From Sphingobium sp. CR2-8 (GTDB lineage Bacteria > Pseudomonadota > Alphaproteobacteria > Sphingomonadales > Sphingomonadaceae), in the NCBI RefSeq assembly GCF_035818615.1, contig NZ_JAYKZY010000002.1, positions 2,296,501-2,360,500 of the forward strand: 64,000 nucleotides of DNA, written 5' to 3'. How positions within the stretch are numbered: position 1 is the stretch's first letter; the number at the start of each line of letters is the position of its first letter. Position numbers and translations under genes: made by a program. The notes beneath the pieces are model-generated. The model worked only from the letters and a program-made list of their open reading frames with translations, searched no databases and was not told the DNA's origin. Shown here one piece after another: positions 9,762-17,859 of this stretch.

Positions 9762-9812
9762 GATGACGGCGACCGGGGGACGGCGGACGGCGTAGCGACA
9801 GCGCGTGCGGCA

Positions 9813-11285
9813 TTGGCGCGCGGCGAATCGGCGCTGGTGTGGCGGCGACAGATCGCCGACACCGACACGCCGATCTCCGCTGCGCTGAAATTGTTCGAGC
9901 CGGATCGGGGCGACTATCTGCTCGAATTGGTGGAGGGCGGCGCGGTGCGCGGCCGCCACAGCCTGATCGGCCTGGCCCCCGACCTCGTCTTTCGCGCCAA
10001 CGGTGAGCAGGCGGAAATCAACCGCCAATGGGCGAGCGACCGCGACGCCTTCGTGGCGCAGGATGGCGGCGCATTGGCGGCGCTCCGCGCGCTGGTCGCC
10101 GAATGCCGTGCGGCGATGGACCCGGCGCTGCCCGCTGCGCTCGCCTGTCTGGTCGGATATTTCGGTTATGAGACGGTCGGGCTGGTGGAAAAACTCCACC
10201 GCCCCGCCGCCAACCCCATCGGCGTGCCCGACATGCTGTTCGTGCGCCCCACCGTCATCCTGGTGTTCGATCGGCTGGCCGACGCGCTCTATCTGGTCGC
10301 GCCGGTGTGGAAGGGCAGCTTTATCGACGCGGACCGGGCGATCGAGCAAGCGCTGGAGCGGATCGACGCCACCGCCGCGCGTCTGGCCGCGCCGCTGCCC
10401 AGCGTTCCCGCGCCTGCCGACATCGCCGACGTCGCGGTCACGCCGGTGCTGGCGCCGGGCCGCTATGCGCAGATGGTCGACAGGGCGAAGGACTATATCG
10501 TCGCGGGCGATATCTTTCAGGTCGTGCTGGCGCAGCGTTTCACTAGCCCCTTCACCCTGCCGCCGATCGCCCTTTATCGCGCGTTGCGGCGGATCAACCC
10601 GTCACCCTTCCTCTATTATCTCGACCTGCCCGGCTTCGCGCTGATCGGCTCGTCGCCCGAAATCCTGGTCCGCGCCCGCGATGGCGAAGTCACGATCCGG
10701 CCGATCGCGGGCACCCGCCCGCGCGGCAGGAACGCCGTCGAGGACGCCGCCAATCGCGAAAGCCTGCTCGCCGATCCCAAGGAACGGGCCGAGCATCTGA
10801 TGCTGCTGGACCTGGGCCGCAACGATGTCGGCCGCGTGGCGAGCGCGGGCAGCGTGACCGTGACCGACAGCTATACCGTCGAATTCTACAGCCATGTCAT
10901 GCATATCGTGTCCAACGTCGTGGGCCGATTGCGCGCGGACAAGGATGCGATCGACGCGCTGTTCGCGGGCTTCCCGGCGGGCACCGTATCGGGCGCGCCC
11001 AAGGTCCGCGCCTGCGAGATCATCGCCGAACTGGAGCCGGAAACGCGCGGTGCCTATGCTGGCGGCGTCGGCTATTTCGGGCCGGACGGCAATATGGACA
11101 GCTGCATCGTCCTGCGCACCGCCGTGCTGAAGGACGGCATCATGCATGTCCAGGCCGGCGCGGGCATCGTCGCCGATTCGACCGCCGAATATGAGCAGCG
11201 CGAATGCGAGGCGAAGAGCGGCGCTTTGCTGGCGGCCGCGCGCGAAGCGGTGGCGCTGGCGCGGGATGCGCGGTTCGGGCAATAA
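9813..11285 (+). CDS. trpE: Anthranilate synthase component I (5' end possibly frameshifted)
   Basis: TrpE makes anthranilate from chorismate for tryptophan synthesis. The 490 residues include the feedback-site region near the N-terminus (LVEGGAVRGRHSLIGL) and the chorismate-binding domain (~200-480) with IAGTRPRG, LMLLDLGRNDVGRV and AGGVGYFG. The only in-frame start after the ppiD stop is a TTG at 9813, with no clear ribosome site. An ATG at 9763, two bases after the ppiD stop, would read MTAT... but is one base out of frame. One extra G in the run at 9775-9779 would join it to the gene and give 507 residues. Confidence 0.95.
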   Translation: MARGESALVWRRQIADTDTPISAALKLFEPDRGDYLLELVEGGAVRGRHSLIGLAPDLVFRANGEQAEINRQWASDRDAFVAQDGGALAALRALVAECRAAMDPALPAALACLVGYFGYETVGLVEKLHRPAANPIGVPDMLFVRPTVILVFDRLADALYLVAPVWKGSFIDADRAIEQALERIDATAARLAAPLPSVPAPADIADVAVTPVLAPGRYAQMVDRAKDYIVAGDIFQVVLAQRFTSPFTLPPIALYRALRRINPSPFLYYLDLPGFALIGSSPEILVRARDGEVTIRPIAGTRPRGRNAVEDAANRESLLADPKERAEHLMLLDLGRNDVGRVASAGSVTVTDSYTVEFYSHVMHIVSNVVGRLRADKDAIDALFAGFPAGTVSGAPKVRACEIIAELEPETRGAYAGGVGYFGPDGNMDSCIVLRTAVLKDGIMHVQAGAGIVADSTAEYEQRECEAKSGALLAAAREAVALARDARFGQ

Positions 11286-11298
11286 TTTAGGCGGCGCT

Positions 11299-11452
11299 GT
11301 CATGCTGAACCTGTTTCAGCATCCATTTCTCAACCCGCATTGTCGGTATCGGGGTCGTCGGTCGTTTGCCCGGCTTTGTACTTCCCGTTAGTCCCTTGAC
11401 CGCGTCGTCCGGACCCGTGGCACGATGGATGCTGAAACAAGTTCAGCATGAC
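11299..11452. repeat. REP-like doublet, family B, widely spaced arms
   Basis: The left arm at 11299-11325 and right arm at 11425-11452 (GGATGCTGAAACAAGTTCAG) are inverted copies of the 6722 unit's left arm, with ~100 bases between. The right arm overlaps the last codons and stop of the extensin-like gene. Confidence 0.75.
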
Positions 11453-12195
11453 GGTTTTGCAAAGCTTGCCTCACCGACAGGCCCGCCCCCCATCGCGCCG
11501 CGCTCCGCCTGGTCCAGGTGGAAATGGTCGCGATGCGCGGCGTTATAATCGGGCGACAGCACGGTCGAAAACAGGCCGCACGCCCCGTCGCGAACCGCGC
11601 GCAGGAAGTCGGCGTCCCTGCCCTCCCCTTTCCAGTCCTTGAGCACGCTGACCTGCCGCCCATCCTTCAACACGAAGGCCGTCACGTCGAGCGCGTCGGC
11701 AGTGGCATGTTCGCTGAAATCGCCCTGGCTTCGCCCATAGATGCGGCGGCAGCTATAGCTGCCGAAATGGCGGATGCTGCGCACGGAGGTGCCGTAGATG
11801 CGTTGGGCGGCGGGCTGCACCACCTGCCATTCCCATAATTTCAGCGCCGCGACGACCGGGCAGGATGGCGCGACGGCCGCAGGCGCCAGCGTGATCGCTT
11901 CGGCGTCGGCCCGCAACCGCACCGCGTCGGCATAGCGGCACTGGCCCGTCCCGCCCGGCTTCATCGCGACATAGTCCACCCCCGCCCGGTCGAGCAGCGC
12001 TTGGCACTGCGCCGCGTCGCCGGTCAGCGCCGCCAGCTTGCGCCCGGTGAACAGCCCGATCGGCTGATCCAGGCTGAGGTCGGTCCAGGGCAGATCCTGC
12101 GGCCGTTGCCGCAGTGCGGCATAGCCCAGCAGCAACAGGCAGAGGAAACCGCCCAGCAGGACAAGGCGGCGAATGGTCAGGTGAAGGGCGCGCAT
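11443..12195 (-). CDS. Extensin-like family protein (Extensin_C)
   Basis: A 250-residue exported protein with an N-terminal membrane/signal segment (~8-28) and the extensin-like C-terminal domain found in many alphaproteobacteria. Conserved features are LWEWQVVQPAA, SYSCRRIYG, SEHATADALDV, FVLKDGR, and the HRDHFHLD motif near residue 225. The His/Asp pattern resembles peptidoglycan peptidases of the VanY/MepA type, so a cell-wall role is likely but unproven. The last residues (PSC) and the stop fall inside a repeat arm. The NUDIX gene starts upstream with 3 bases between them. Confidence 0.85.
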   Translation of the reverse strand: MRALHLTIRRLVLLGGFLCLLLLGYAALRQRPQDLPWTDLSLDQPIGLFTGRKLAALTGDAAQCQALLDRAGVDYVAMKPGGTGQCRYADAVRLRADAEAITLAPAAVAPSCPVVAALKLWEWQVVQPAAQRIYGTSVRSIRHFGSYSCRRIYGRSQGDFSEHATADALDVTAFVLKDGRQVSVLKDWKGEGRDADFLRAVRDGACGLFSTVLSPDYNAAHRDHFHLDQAERGAMGGGPVGEASFAKPSC

Positions 12196-12198
12196 GCC

Positions 12199-12978
12199 CT
12201 AAACACGCCGGACCCGGTCCATCGGTTCCGCCGTGACGGGATAGCCCAGATGATCGGGGATGCAGAGATGGGTTTGCCCGTCCCGCTCCTCCAGCCACGG
12301 CCGGATCTTGTCGACCGGATGGGCCAATGCATCGGCGACCAGCGCGGCATGGCTGCCATATTGCGCCAGCCGCTCCAGATTGCGCCGGGTGGGGAAAATC
12401 ACCTGCGCCGCGCCCACATCGGCCATCGCCAGCGTGGCGGCCGCGCTGCTCCAGAACAGCCGGACATTTTCCGTCGTGTCGACGCTCGCCATCTGCCCCT
12501 GTGGCGCGCGCGCCAGATAGAAGCGGGTGTCGAATATCCGCCGCGCCCCTTCGAACGGAGCGGGGTGCCAGCGCGCGAAGGGCGTCAGCTCGTCCAGCGC
12601 CACGCCCAGCCCGTGCCGGCCCAGCAGGTCGCCCAGCGTCCGCCCGTCATGCAGCCCGTCGCGCAGTCGCAGCACCACCGCCGCATCGATCACGCCGGTC
12701 AGCCCGATGCCAAGGCCGCTTTCCTCGATCGTCTCGCGAATGGCGGCGATCCGCGCCGCCGCCTCGTCCGCCGCCAGGCCATGATCGATCCGCGCCGCCA
12801 GGTCATGATCGCCCGCATCCACCGCGCCGCCGGGAAAGACCAGTGCGCCCGCCGCAAACGCCATGGTGGACGCCCGTTCCAGCATCAGCAGGTCGGGTGG
12901 CCCGTCCTGCGAATCGCGCACGATCACCAGCGTGGCGGCGGGACGCCCGGCGTCGGCCGTATCTGCTTCATCTGTCAT
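12199..12978 (-). CDS. NUDIX hydrolase (NUDT7/NUDT19-like)
   Basis: A 259-residue NUDIX protein. The Nudix box is interrupted, as in the CoA-type NUDT19 group: GALVFPGGAVDAGD (~43-56), then an insertion, then RETIEESG (~81-88). The family usually hydrolyses CoA or acyl-CoA to phosphopantetheine derivatives, which is inferred rather than shown here. It lies upstream of the extensin-like gene on the same strand, and the tRNA-Ala gene precedes it. Confidence 0.85.
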   Translation of the reverse strand: MTDEADTADAGRPAATLVIVRDSQDGPPDLLMLERASTMAFAAGALVFPGGAVDAGDHDLAARIDHGLAADEAAARIAAIRETIEESGLGIGLTGVIDAAVVLRLRDGLHDGRTLGDLLGRHGLGVALDELTPFARWHPAPFEGARRIFDTRFYLARAPQGQMASVDTTENVRLFWSSAAATLAMADVGAAQVIFPTRRNLERLAQYGSHAALVADALAHPVDKIRPWLEERDGQTHLCIPDHLGYPVTAEPMDRVRRV

Positions 12979-13043
12979 GGAAACCGCTCTAGGCGCGTCC
13001 GGCGCCTACGGTAAAGTCCTTGCGGTCCAACCCTGGGAGGGGT

Positions 13044-13119
<76 letters not shown>

Positions 13120-13192
13120 CGAAGGAGCGCTGCCTATAGGATAGCGATTTGGCCCTTGCAACAGTCTTTTGCACAAAATGGCGCGTCACTTT

Positions 13193-13206
13193 CTGATCTG
13201 GATCAA
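13193..13206. promoter_or_regulatory. FNR/FixK-like box
   Basis: CTGAT-CTGG-ATCAA differs by one base from the FNR/FixK consensus TTGAT-N4-ATCAA. It lies 150 bases before the DUF2171 gene start, in the 13120-13356 gap. This is a motif match only. Confidence 0.35.
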
Positions 13207-13356
13207 GCGTCTGGGATCATGGACGAATCCTGCGCGACCAGCCGCCCGACAGGCGGGACATTACCCCTGCGTAACGCCCGGAACGATGGCTCCATCCGCT
13301 CATTGATCCCCCGTCGACGCCGTGCAGGCGTTGCTGCAAGAAGAAGGAGAAGGACG

Positions 13357-14295
13357 ATGGGTTATCAAGGCGGCCGCCGCTATGGTGGCGACGATCGATA
13401 TTCCGGCAATCTGGATCGCGGCGGCGATCGCTATCGCGGGCAGCGCGATTATGGACGCGACGACCGCAGCTATCGCTATGGCACGCGCGGCCAGTTCGGC
13501 GGCGGCGACTATCGCCGTGGGCCCAGCGACTACGACCCCGAGGATCGCGGCTTCCTGGACCGGGCGGGCGACGAAGTGCGCAGCTGGTTCGGCGATGAAG
13601 AGGCGGAACGCCGCCGCGAATATGACGAATATTATAACCGCCGCTATGGCGACCCGCGCGACCAGTCGAGTCGACTGGGCTACGCATCGGCCGCGCGGCG
13701 GGACTATGTGCCCAACAGCGGCTTTACGCCCTTCACGAGCGAGCGCAGCGGCTATGCCAACCAGGATCGAGGCGACGACCGCACCTTCGGCCCGCGCGAG
13801 GATTATGGCGTCCATCACGACAGCAATTATCAGGCCTGGCGTCAGGAGCGGCTGAACGAGCTGGACCGTGACTATGCCGAATATCAGCGGGAACATCGCG
13901 ACCGCTTCAACAGCGAATTCGGCACATGGCGCACTCGCCGCAGCGAACAGCGGCAGGCGATCAACCAGGTCCGCGAACATCATGAGGTCGTGGGCAGCGA
14001 TGGCGAACATGTCGGCACCGTCGACAAGCTGCGCGGCGACCGCATCATCCTGACCAAAAGCGACGCCGATGCCGGTGGCGTCCATCACTCGATCCCGTCC
14101 AGCTGGATCAAGTCGGTCGACGCGACCAAGGTGACGCTGGAAAAGACGGCAGAACAGGCACAGGACGCCTGGCGTGTCGAGCGCGAACAAAACGCCCTTT
14201 TCGGCGATCGCAACCAGCAACAAAGCGATTGGAGCAGCGAAGGCTCCGCGAGCAGCAGCAGCGCCAGCAGCTATAGCGGCACCCGCTATCGCTAA
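13357..14295 (+). CDS. DUF2171 domain protein with Gly/Arg/Tyr-rich SWFGD region
   Basis: A 312-residue cytosolic protein. Residues 1-75 are rich in Gly, Arg, Tyr and Asp. The SWFGDEEAERRR motif (~83) is typical of sphingomonad envelope/stress proteins. A charged linker follows. The DUF2171 (PRC-barrel-like) domain is at ~210-265, running HEVVGSDGEHVGTVDKL to SIPSSWIKSVD. The tail is Ser-rich. The frame is open from 13156, but the ATG at 13357 has a strong AGAAGGAGAAGG ribosome site. The molecular function is unknown. A FNR-like box and a near-EcfG promoter (13280-13304) lie upstream, so stress control is plausible. Confidence 0.85.
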   Translation: MGYQGGRRYGGDDRYSGNLDRGGDRYRGQRDYGRDDRSYRYGTRGQFGGGDYRRGPSDYDPEDRGFLDRAGDEVRSWFGDEEAERRREYDEYYNRRYGDPRDQSSRLGYASAARRDYVPNSGFTPFTSERSGYANQDRGDDRTFGPREDYGVHHDSNYQAWRQERLNELDRDYAEYQREHRDRFNSEFGTWRTRRSEQRQAINQVREHHEVVGSDGEHVGTVDKLRGDRIILTKSDADAGGVHHSIPSSWIKSVDATKVTLEKTAEQAQDAWRVEREQNALFGDRNQQQSDWSSEGSASSSSASSYSGTRYR

Positions 14296-14310
14296 TAGCG
14301 GTGGATTTGA

Positions 14311-14346
14311 AGGAAAGGCCCGGCCATGACGGTCGGGCCTTTTCCT
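14311..14346 (+). terminator. Rho-independent terminator after DUF2171 gene
   Basis: AGGAAAGGCCCG pairs with CGGGCCTTTTCCT across a short loop and ends in TTTT, 15 bases after the stop at 14295. Confidence 0.8.
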
Positions 14347-14394
14347 ATGCGCTCCCAATCAGGGCGATCGAGTTCAGAGCCTCCCAATCCATAC

Positions 14395-14420
14395 CGTTCC
14401 CCGGCGCAGGCCGGGGAACA
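14395..14420. repeat. REP-like single unit, family A
   Basis: A single palindromic GTTCCCCGGC..GCCGGGGAAC unit between the DUF2171 terminator and the DUF486 gene. Confidence 0.75.
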
Positions 14421-14461
14421 GATTATAGCGTCATCAGATAGATTTGGTGTAAGACACGCCT

Positions 14462-14800
14462 ATGCCGACCATCCTGCTGCTCGTCCTGTCCAACCTCTTC
14501 ATGACCGTCGCCTGGTATTGGCATCTCAAAGGCGGGATGGACAAGCCGATCCTGCTGGTCATCCTGATCAGCTGGGGGATCGCGCTGTTCGAATATTGCC
14601 TGGCCGTGCCCGCCAACCGCATCGGCTATGCCGGGGGCTGGAGCGCGGGACAGCTCAAGGTAGCGCAGGAAGCGATCGCGCTCATCATCTTCGGCGGCTT
14701 CATGGTGACCGTGTTGGGCGAACCGCTGCACTGGCGTCATCTGGCCGCCTTCGCCTGCATCATGGGCGCGGTCGGCTTCCTGTTCGTCGGCCGCACCTGA
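14462..14800 (+). CDS. DMT-type small membrane protein (DUF486)
   Basis: A 112-residue protein with four predicted membrane helices (~3-20, 30-48, 68-86, 92-110). It matches the DUF486 group, distant relatives of small multidrug-resistance/DMT transporters. Typical motifs are LSNLFMTVAWYWHLK and FEYCLAVPANRIGY. The substrate is unknown. It is a single gene, convergent with the zinc-ribbon gene, with 3 bases between the stops. Confidence 0.88.
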   Translation: MPTILLLVLSNLFMTVAWYWHLKGGMDKPILLVILISWGIALFEYCLAVPANRIGYAGGWSAGQLKVAQEAIALIIFGGFMVTVLGEPLHWRHLAAFACIMGAVGFLFVGRT

Positions 14801-14803
14801 TCG

Positions 14804-15064
14804 TCAGGCGACCGGGCGCAAGCGTTCCGGCAGGCCATCATCGCTAGGTCCGTTGCAGGCGAAGCGCGGACTGGCGCTGTAAGTGCTGAACTGTTCGAGC
14901 GGGAGGGCCGTCCCGCAAAAGGCGCATTCGGCGACCATGCGGCCCACGATCCACTGCTGGCGCGTGCAGGACGGGCAGCAATTGGTCCCGCCCGCATGAT
15001 AGAGCGGGCTATATCCTTTGGCGAAAGACGGACGGGCCGTTCCGAAAGCAATCTCCATGGTCAT
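14804..15064 (-). CDS. Small zinc-ribbon protein of unknown function
   Basis: An 86-residue protein with two Cys pairs, CCPSC (~29-33) and CAFC (~48-51), arranged like a zinc ribbon. No other domain is recognised. The frame is open to 15187, but the ATG at 15064 follows an AAGGA-type ribosome site and gives a compact protein. It is divergent from the 61-residue membrane protein at 15200. The shared upstream region holds a 7+7 inverted repeat (15094-15114), so the two may be co-regulated. Confidence 0.7.
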   Translation of the reverse strand: MTMEIAFGTARPSFAKGYSPLYHAGGTNCCPSCTRQQWIVGRMVAECAFCGTALPLEQFSTYSASPRFACNGPSDDGLPERLRPVA

Positions 15065-15093
15065 ATCCTTGATCCCTCTGGCTGAATAAACGC

Positions 15094-15114
15094 TTGAAAC
15101 GCAAAAGGTTTCAA
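15094..15114. promoter_or_regulatory. Inverted repeat TTGAAAC-N7-GTTTCAA in divergent promoter region
   Basis: A perfect 7-base inverted repeat with a 7-base spacer lies between two divergent small genes (starts at 15064 and 15200). The size and position suit a repressor or activator site. The regulator is unknown. Confidence 0.5.
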
Positions 15115-15199
15115 TTGCGAACCAAAGGCGCGGCTGGAGCGGCCAGCGGAACTTTCGCCGCCATGACTCGCTTCGCCTCTGCAACATAAGGAGACTGGC

Positions 15200-15385
15200 A
15201 TGAAGAATATCGTGGGCACGGCCATCGGCGCAGCCATCGATCGCCGCGACGGCGACAGCGGTGTGAAGGGCGCAGTCCTGGGCTATGCGGCATCGGGCGC
15301 GGTCAAGACCGTCGCCAAATTGGGCACGCTCGCCGCCATCGGCTATGGCCTCGTCAGCCTGGCCCGCAAAGCGGTGCGTCGCTAA
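15200..15385 (+). CDS. Small membrane-associated protein, 61 residues
   Basis: It begins [19 protein letters not shown] and has one hydrophobic stretch (~38-54, [15 protein letters not shown]) followed by a basic end (ARKAVRR). The Gly/Ala pattern resembles small glycine-zipper proteins. A strong AAGGAG site lies 9 bases before the ATG. The function is unknown. Its stop overlaps the queA stop by 4 bases on the opposite strand. Confidence 0.7.
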   Translation: MKNIVGTAIGAAIDRRDGDSGVKGAVLGYAASGAVKTVAKLGTLAAIGYGLVSLARKAVRR

Positions 15386-16422
15386 AGCGACCGGTCCGGC
15401 AGCAGGAGCGAGCTGTCACCATAGCTGTAGAAGCGGTATCCGCTTTTTATGGCATGCGCATAGACAGCTTGCATCCGCTCCGTCCCCATCAACGCACTGA
15501 CCAGCATGAACAGGGTCGATTTGGGCAGGTGGAAATTGGTCATCAGGCCGTCCACCGCCCGGAATTGATAGCCCGGCGTGATGAAGATGCGCGTTTCGTC
15601 GGCGAAGGGGCGGAGTATCCCGTCTTCGTCGGCCGCGCTTTCCAGCAGGCGTAGCGACGTCGTGCCGACCGCGATCAGCCGCCCCCCGGCGGCCCGCGCG
15701 GCGTTCAGGCGGTCCGCCGTCGCAGCGTCGATCCGGCCCCATTCGGCATGCATGCGATGATCGTCGGTATCGTCCGCCTTGACCGGCAGGAAGGTGCCCG
15801 CGCCCACATGCAGCGTCAGCGTATGCATCGATACGCCCGCAGCGGCGAGCGCCACCATCAGGTCCGGCGTGAAATGCAGCGCAGCAGTCGGCGCGGCGAC
15901 CGCGCCGTCTTCCCGTGCGAACATGGTCTGGTAATCGCTGCGGTCGCGCTCGTCGGTCGGGCGTTTGCTGGCGATATAGGGCGGCAACGGCATGCGCCCC
16001 GCCCGTTCCAGCAAAATCTCGACCGGCTCGTCGCCTTCGAAATCCAGCGTGACCCCGCCATCCTCGTCGCGCGGCCCGGCGATGGCCGTCACGCCCGCCC
16101 CGAAATCGATCCGGTCGCCCGCGCGCACCCGCTTGGCATTGCGCAGGAACGCCTGCCACTGGCGCAGGCCCTGCCGCTTGTGCAGCGTCGCGCCGATCCG
16201 CGCTTCGCCCCGCAGGCCTTCCAGTTGCGCCGGAATGACCTTCGTGTCGTTGAAGACCAGCACGTCGCCCGCGCGCAGCAGCGACGGCAGGTCGGATACG
16301 ACATGATCCTGCATGGCGTCGGCACCGGGCACCAGCAGCAACCGGGCGCTGTCGCGCGGCGATGCGGGCCGGAGCGCGATATTCTCGGTCGGCAGGTCGA
16401 AATCGAACAAATCTACGCGCAT
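15382..16422 (-). CDS. queA: tRNA preQ1(34) S-adenosylmethionine ribosyltransferase-isomerase
   Basis: A 346-residue QueA, which transfers and isomerises the ribosyl part of SAM onto preQ1 in tRNA to make epoxyqueuosine. It begins [29 protein letters not shown]. Family motifs include [51 protein letters not shown] and [16 protein letters not shown]. The length is normal. The cyclophilin gene is upstream, 23 bases away. tgt, the usual neighbour, is not visible. Confidence 0.97.
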   Translation of the reverse strand: MRVDLFDFDLPTENIALRPASPRDSARLLLVPGADAMQDHVVSDLPSLLRAGDVLVFNDTKVIPAQLEGLRGEARIGATLHKRQGLRQWQAFLRNAKRVRAGDRIDFGAGVTAIAGPRDEDGGVTLDFEGDEPVEILLERAGRMPLPPYIASKRPTDERDRSDYQTMFAREDGAVAAPTAALHFTPDLMVALAAAGVSMHTLTLHVGAGTFLPVKADDTDDHRMHAEWGRIDAATADRLNAARAAGGRLIAVGTTSLRLLESAADEDGILRPFADETRIFITPGYQFRAVDGLMTNFHLPKSTLFMLVSALMGTERMQAVYAHAIKSGYRFYSYGDSSLLLPDRSL

Positions 16423-16445
16423 GGCAGTGGTCCGGGCGAACCGGC

Positions 16446-17225
16446 TCAGTTCTTCTTGGGTGCGGACTTTGCGGCCACCGGCTTCTTGGCGGCGGGCTTC
16501 TTGGGCGCGGGCTTGTCGATGATCGACACCGGCGGCGCAGGCGGGGTCGGCGCGACAGTGACGGGCGGCTTGCCGTCGCTTTCGATCGACGCCTGCAGGA
16601 TCACGGTGGGGTCTGCGGGCGGCTCGCCCTCATGGATCGCGTCGACATATTGGATGCCGTCGATCACGCGGCCGAAGACGGTATATTTCTTGTCGAGCTG
16701 CATGCGCGGCAGCAGCACGATGAAGAACTGGCTGTTGGCGCTGTCCTCGCTCTGGGCGCGGGCCATCGACACGGTGCCGCGCAGATGCGGCATCGGATTG
16801 AATTCGGCCTTGAGGTCGGGCAGCTGCGAACCGCCGGTGCCGTCGCCCTTGGGATCGCCGCCCTGCGCCATGAAGCCGGGAATGACGCGATGGAATTTCA
16901 GGCCATTGTAAAAGCCCTGGCGCGTCAGTTCCTTGATCCGCTCGACATGGGTGGGCGCGATGTCGGGCCGCAGCTGGATGCGCACGCGGCCACCGCTCGA
17001 CAGGTCCAGATCCCAGATATTCTGCGGATCGGCCGGCACGGTCGCCGGCGGCAGCTTGGGCGTCAGGTCGGTGCCCAGCGACTTGGCGTTATCCTGCGCC
17101 CGCACGGCGGCTTCCGCCTTCTTCATTTCGTCGGCCTTGCCGCCCCCGCCTTGGGCAAAGGCCACGCCGGACGCGGTAAGGGCGAAGCCGATCGCGACGG
17201 TCTTGAGCGCGCAAGTGAAACGCAT
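16446..17225 (-). CDS. Periplasmic cyclophilin-type peptidylprolyl isomerase
   Basis: A 259-residue exported cyclophilin. The signal peptide is ~1-24, with likely cleavage after VAFAQ. The cyclophilin domain is ~70-215, with [21 protein letters not shown] and NSQFFIVL carrying the active-site Arg/Phe/Gln positions. An Ala/Pro/Lys-rich tail (~225-259) ends the protein. It assists folding of exported proteins. The ATG at 17225 is preferred because it starts the signal peptide. The upstream in-frame start at 17264 adds 13 non-signal residues. Confidence 0.9.
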   Translation of the reverse strand: MRFTCALKTVAIGFALTASGVAFAQGGGGKADEMKKAEAAVRAQDNAKSLGTDLTPKLPPATVPADPQNIWDLDLSSGGRVRIQLRPDIAPTHVERIKELTRQGFYNGLKFHRVIPGFMAQGGDPKGDGTGGSQLPDLKAEFNPMPHLRGTVSMARAQSEDSANSQFFIVLLPRMQLDKKYTVFGRVIDGIQYVDAIHEGEPPADPTVILQASIESDGKPPVTVAPTPPAPPVSIIDKPAPKKPAAKKPVAAKSAPKKN

Positions 17226-17319
17226 GGGGTAGGAGTTCCTTGATATCTTGATGCCCGGGGCCAAGCCGCCCTGATAGCGCGCTGATCGCGATTGGCAACT
17301 GAACGCAGGCTGAAACCGG

Positions 17320-17340
17320 AAAAGGGGCTGCCAAAGCCCC
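17320..17340 (-). terminator. Rho-independent terminator after coaD
   Basis: On the minus strand GGGGCT pairs AGCCCC across 5 bases and is followed by TTTT. It begins 3 bases past the coaD stop and separates coaD from the cyclophilin gene. Confidence 0.75.
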
Positions 17341-17342
17341 GC

Positions 17343-17855
17343 TTAAATCCCGCCCTTGCGCCCGATCTTTTCGACCCGTGCCGCCACTTCGTCGCGCACG
17401 GTGGGGCTGACGAATTTCTGGATCGGCCCGCCATAAAGCGCGATTTCCTTGACCAAGCGCGACGCGATCGGCTGCAACGACACGTCCGCCATCAGGAAAA
17501 CGGTTTCGATCCGGTCGTTGATCTGCTGGTTCATGCCCGCCATCTGATATTCATATTCGAAGTCCGCGACGGCGCGCAGGCCCCGGATGATGACGCTGGC
17601 ATGCTGCAATTCGGCAAAGTCCATCAGCAGCGAATTGAAGCCGGTCACGACGATTTCGGTGTCGATGTCCACGCATTCGCGCCGCACCATATCCAGCCGT
17701 TCCTCGTCGGTGAACATGGGCGATTTGGCGATATTGGTGGTGACGCCGATCACCAGCTTGTCGACCAGCTTCGCGCCGCGCCGGATGATATCCATGTGGC
17801 CCAACGTCACGGGATCGAACGTGCCCGGATAGACGCCGATACGCTGTGTGCTCAT
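17343..17855 (-). CDS. coaD: Phosphopantetheine adenylyltransferase
   Basis: A 170-residue CoA-pathway enzyme making dephospho-CoA from ATP and 4'-phosphopantetheine. The nucleotidyltransferase T-x-G-H motif lies in YPGTFDPVTLGHMDII (~9-24). The ISSRLVKE-like motif appears as IASRLVKEIA near 130. IIRGLRAVADFEYEYQMA is the family signature. It lies 4 bases downstream of the polyprenyl synthase gene and is probably cotranscribed with it. Confidence 0.96.
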   Translation of the reverse strand: MSTQRIGVYPGTFDPVTLGHMDIIRRGAKLVDKLVIGVTTNIAKSPMFTDEERLDMVRRECVDIDTEIVVTGFNSLLMDFAELQHASVIIRGLRAVADFEYEYQMAGMNQQINDRIETVFLMADVSLQPIASRLVKEIALYGGPIQKFVSPTVRDEVAARVEKIGRKGGI

Positions 17856-17859
17856 GACG

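Noticed and set aside
7596..10349. 917-residue minus-strand open frame opposite ppiD and trpE
   Set aside because: It spans two real genes and their junction. The composition is typical of antisense frames.
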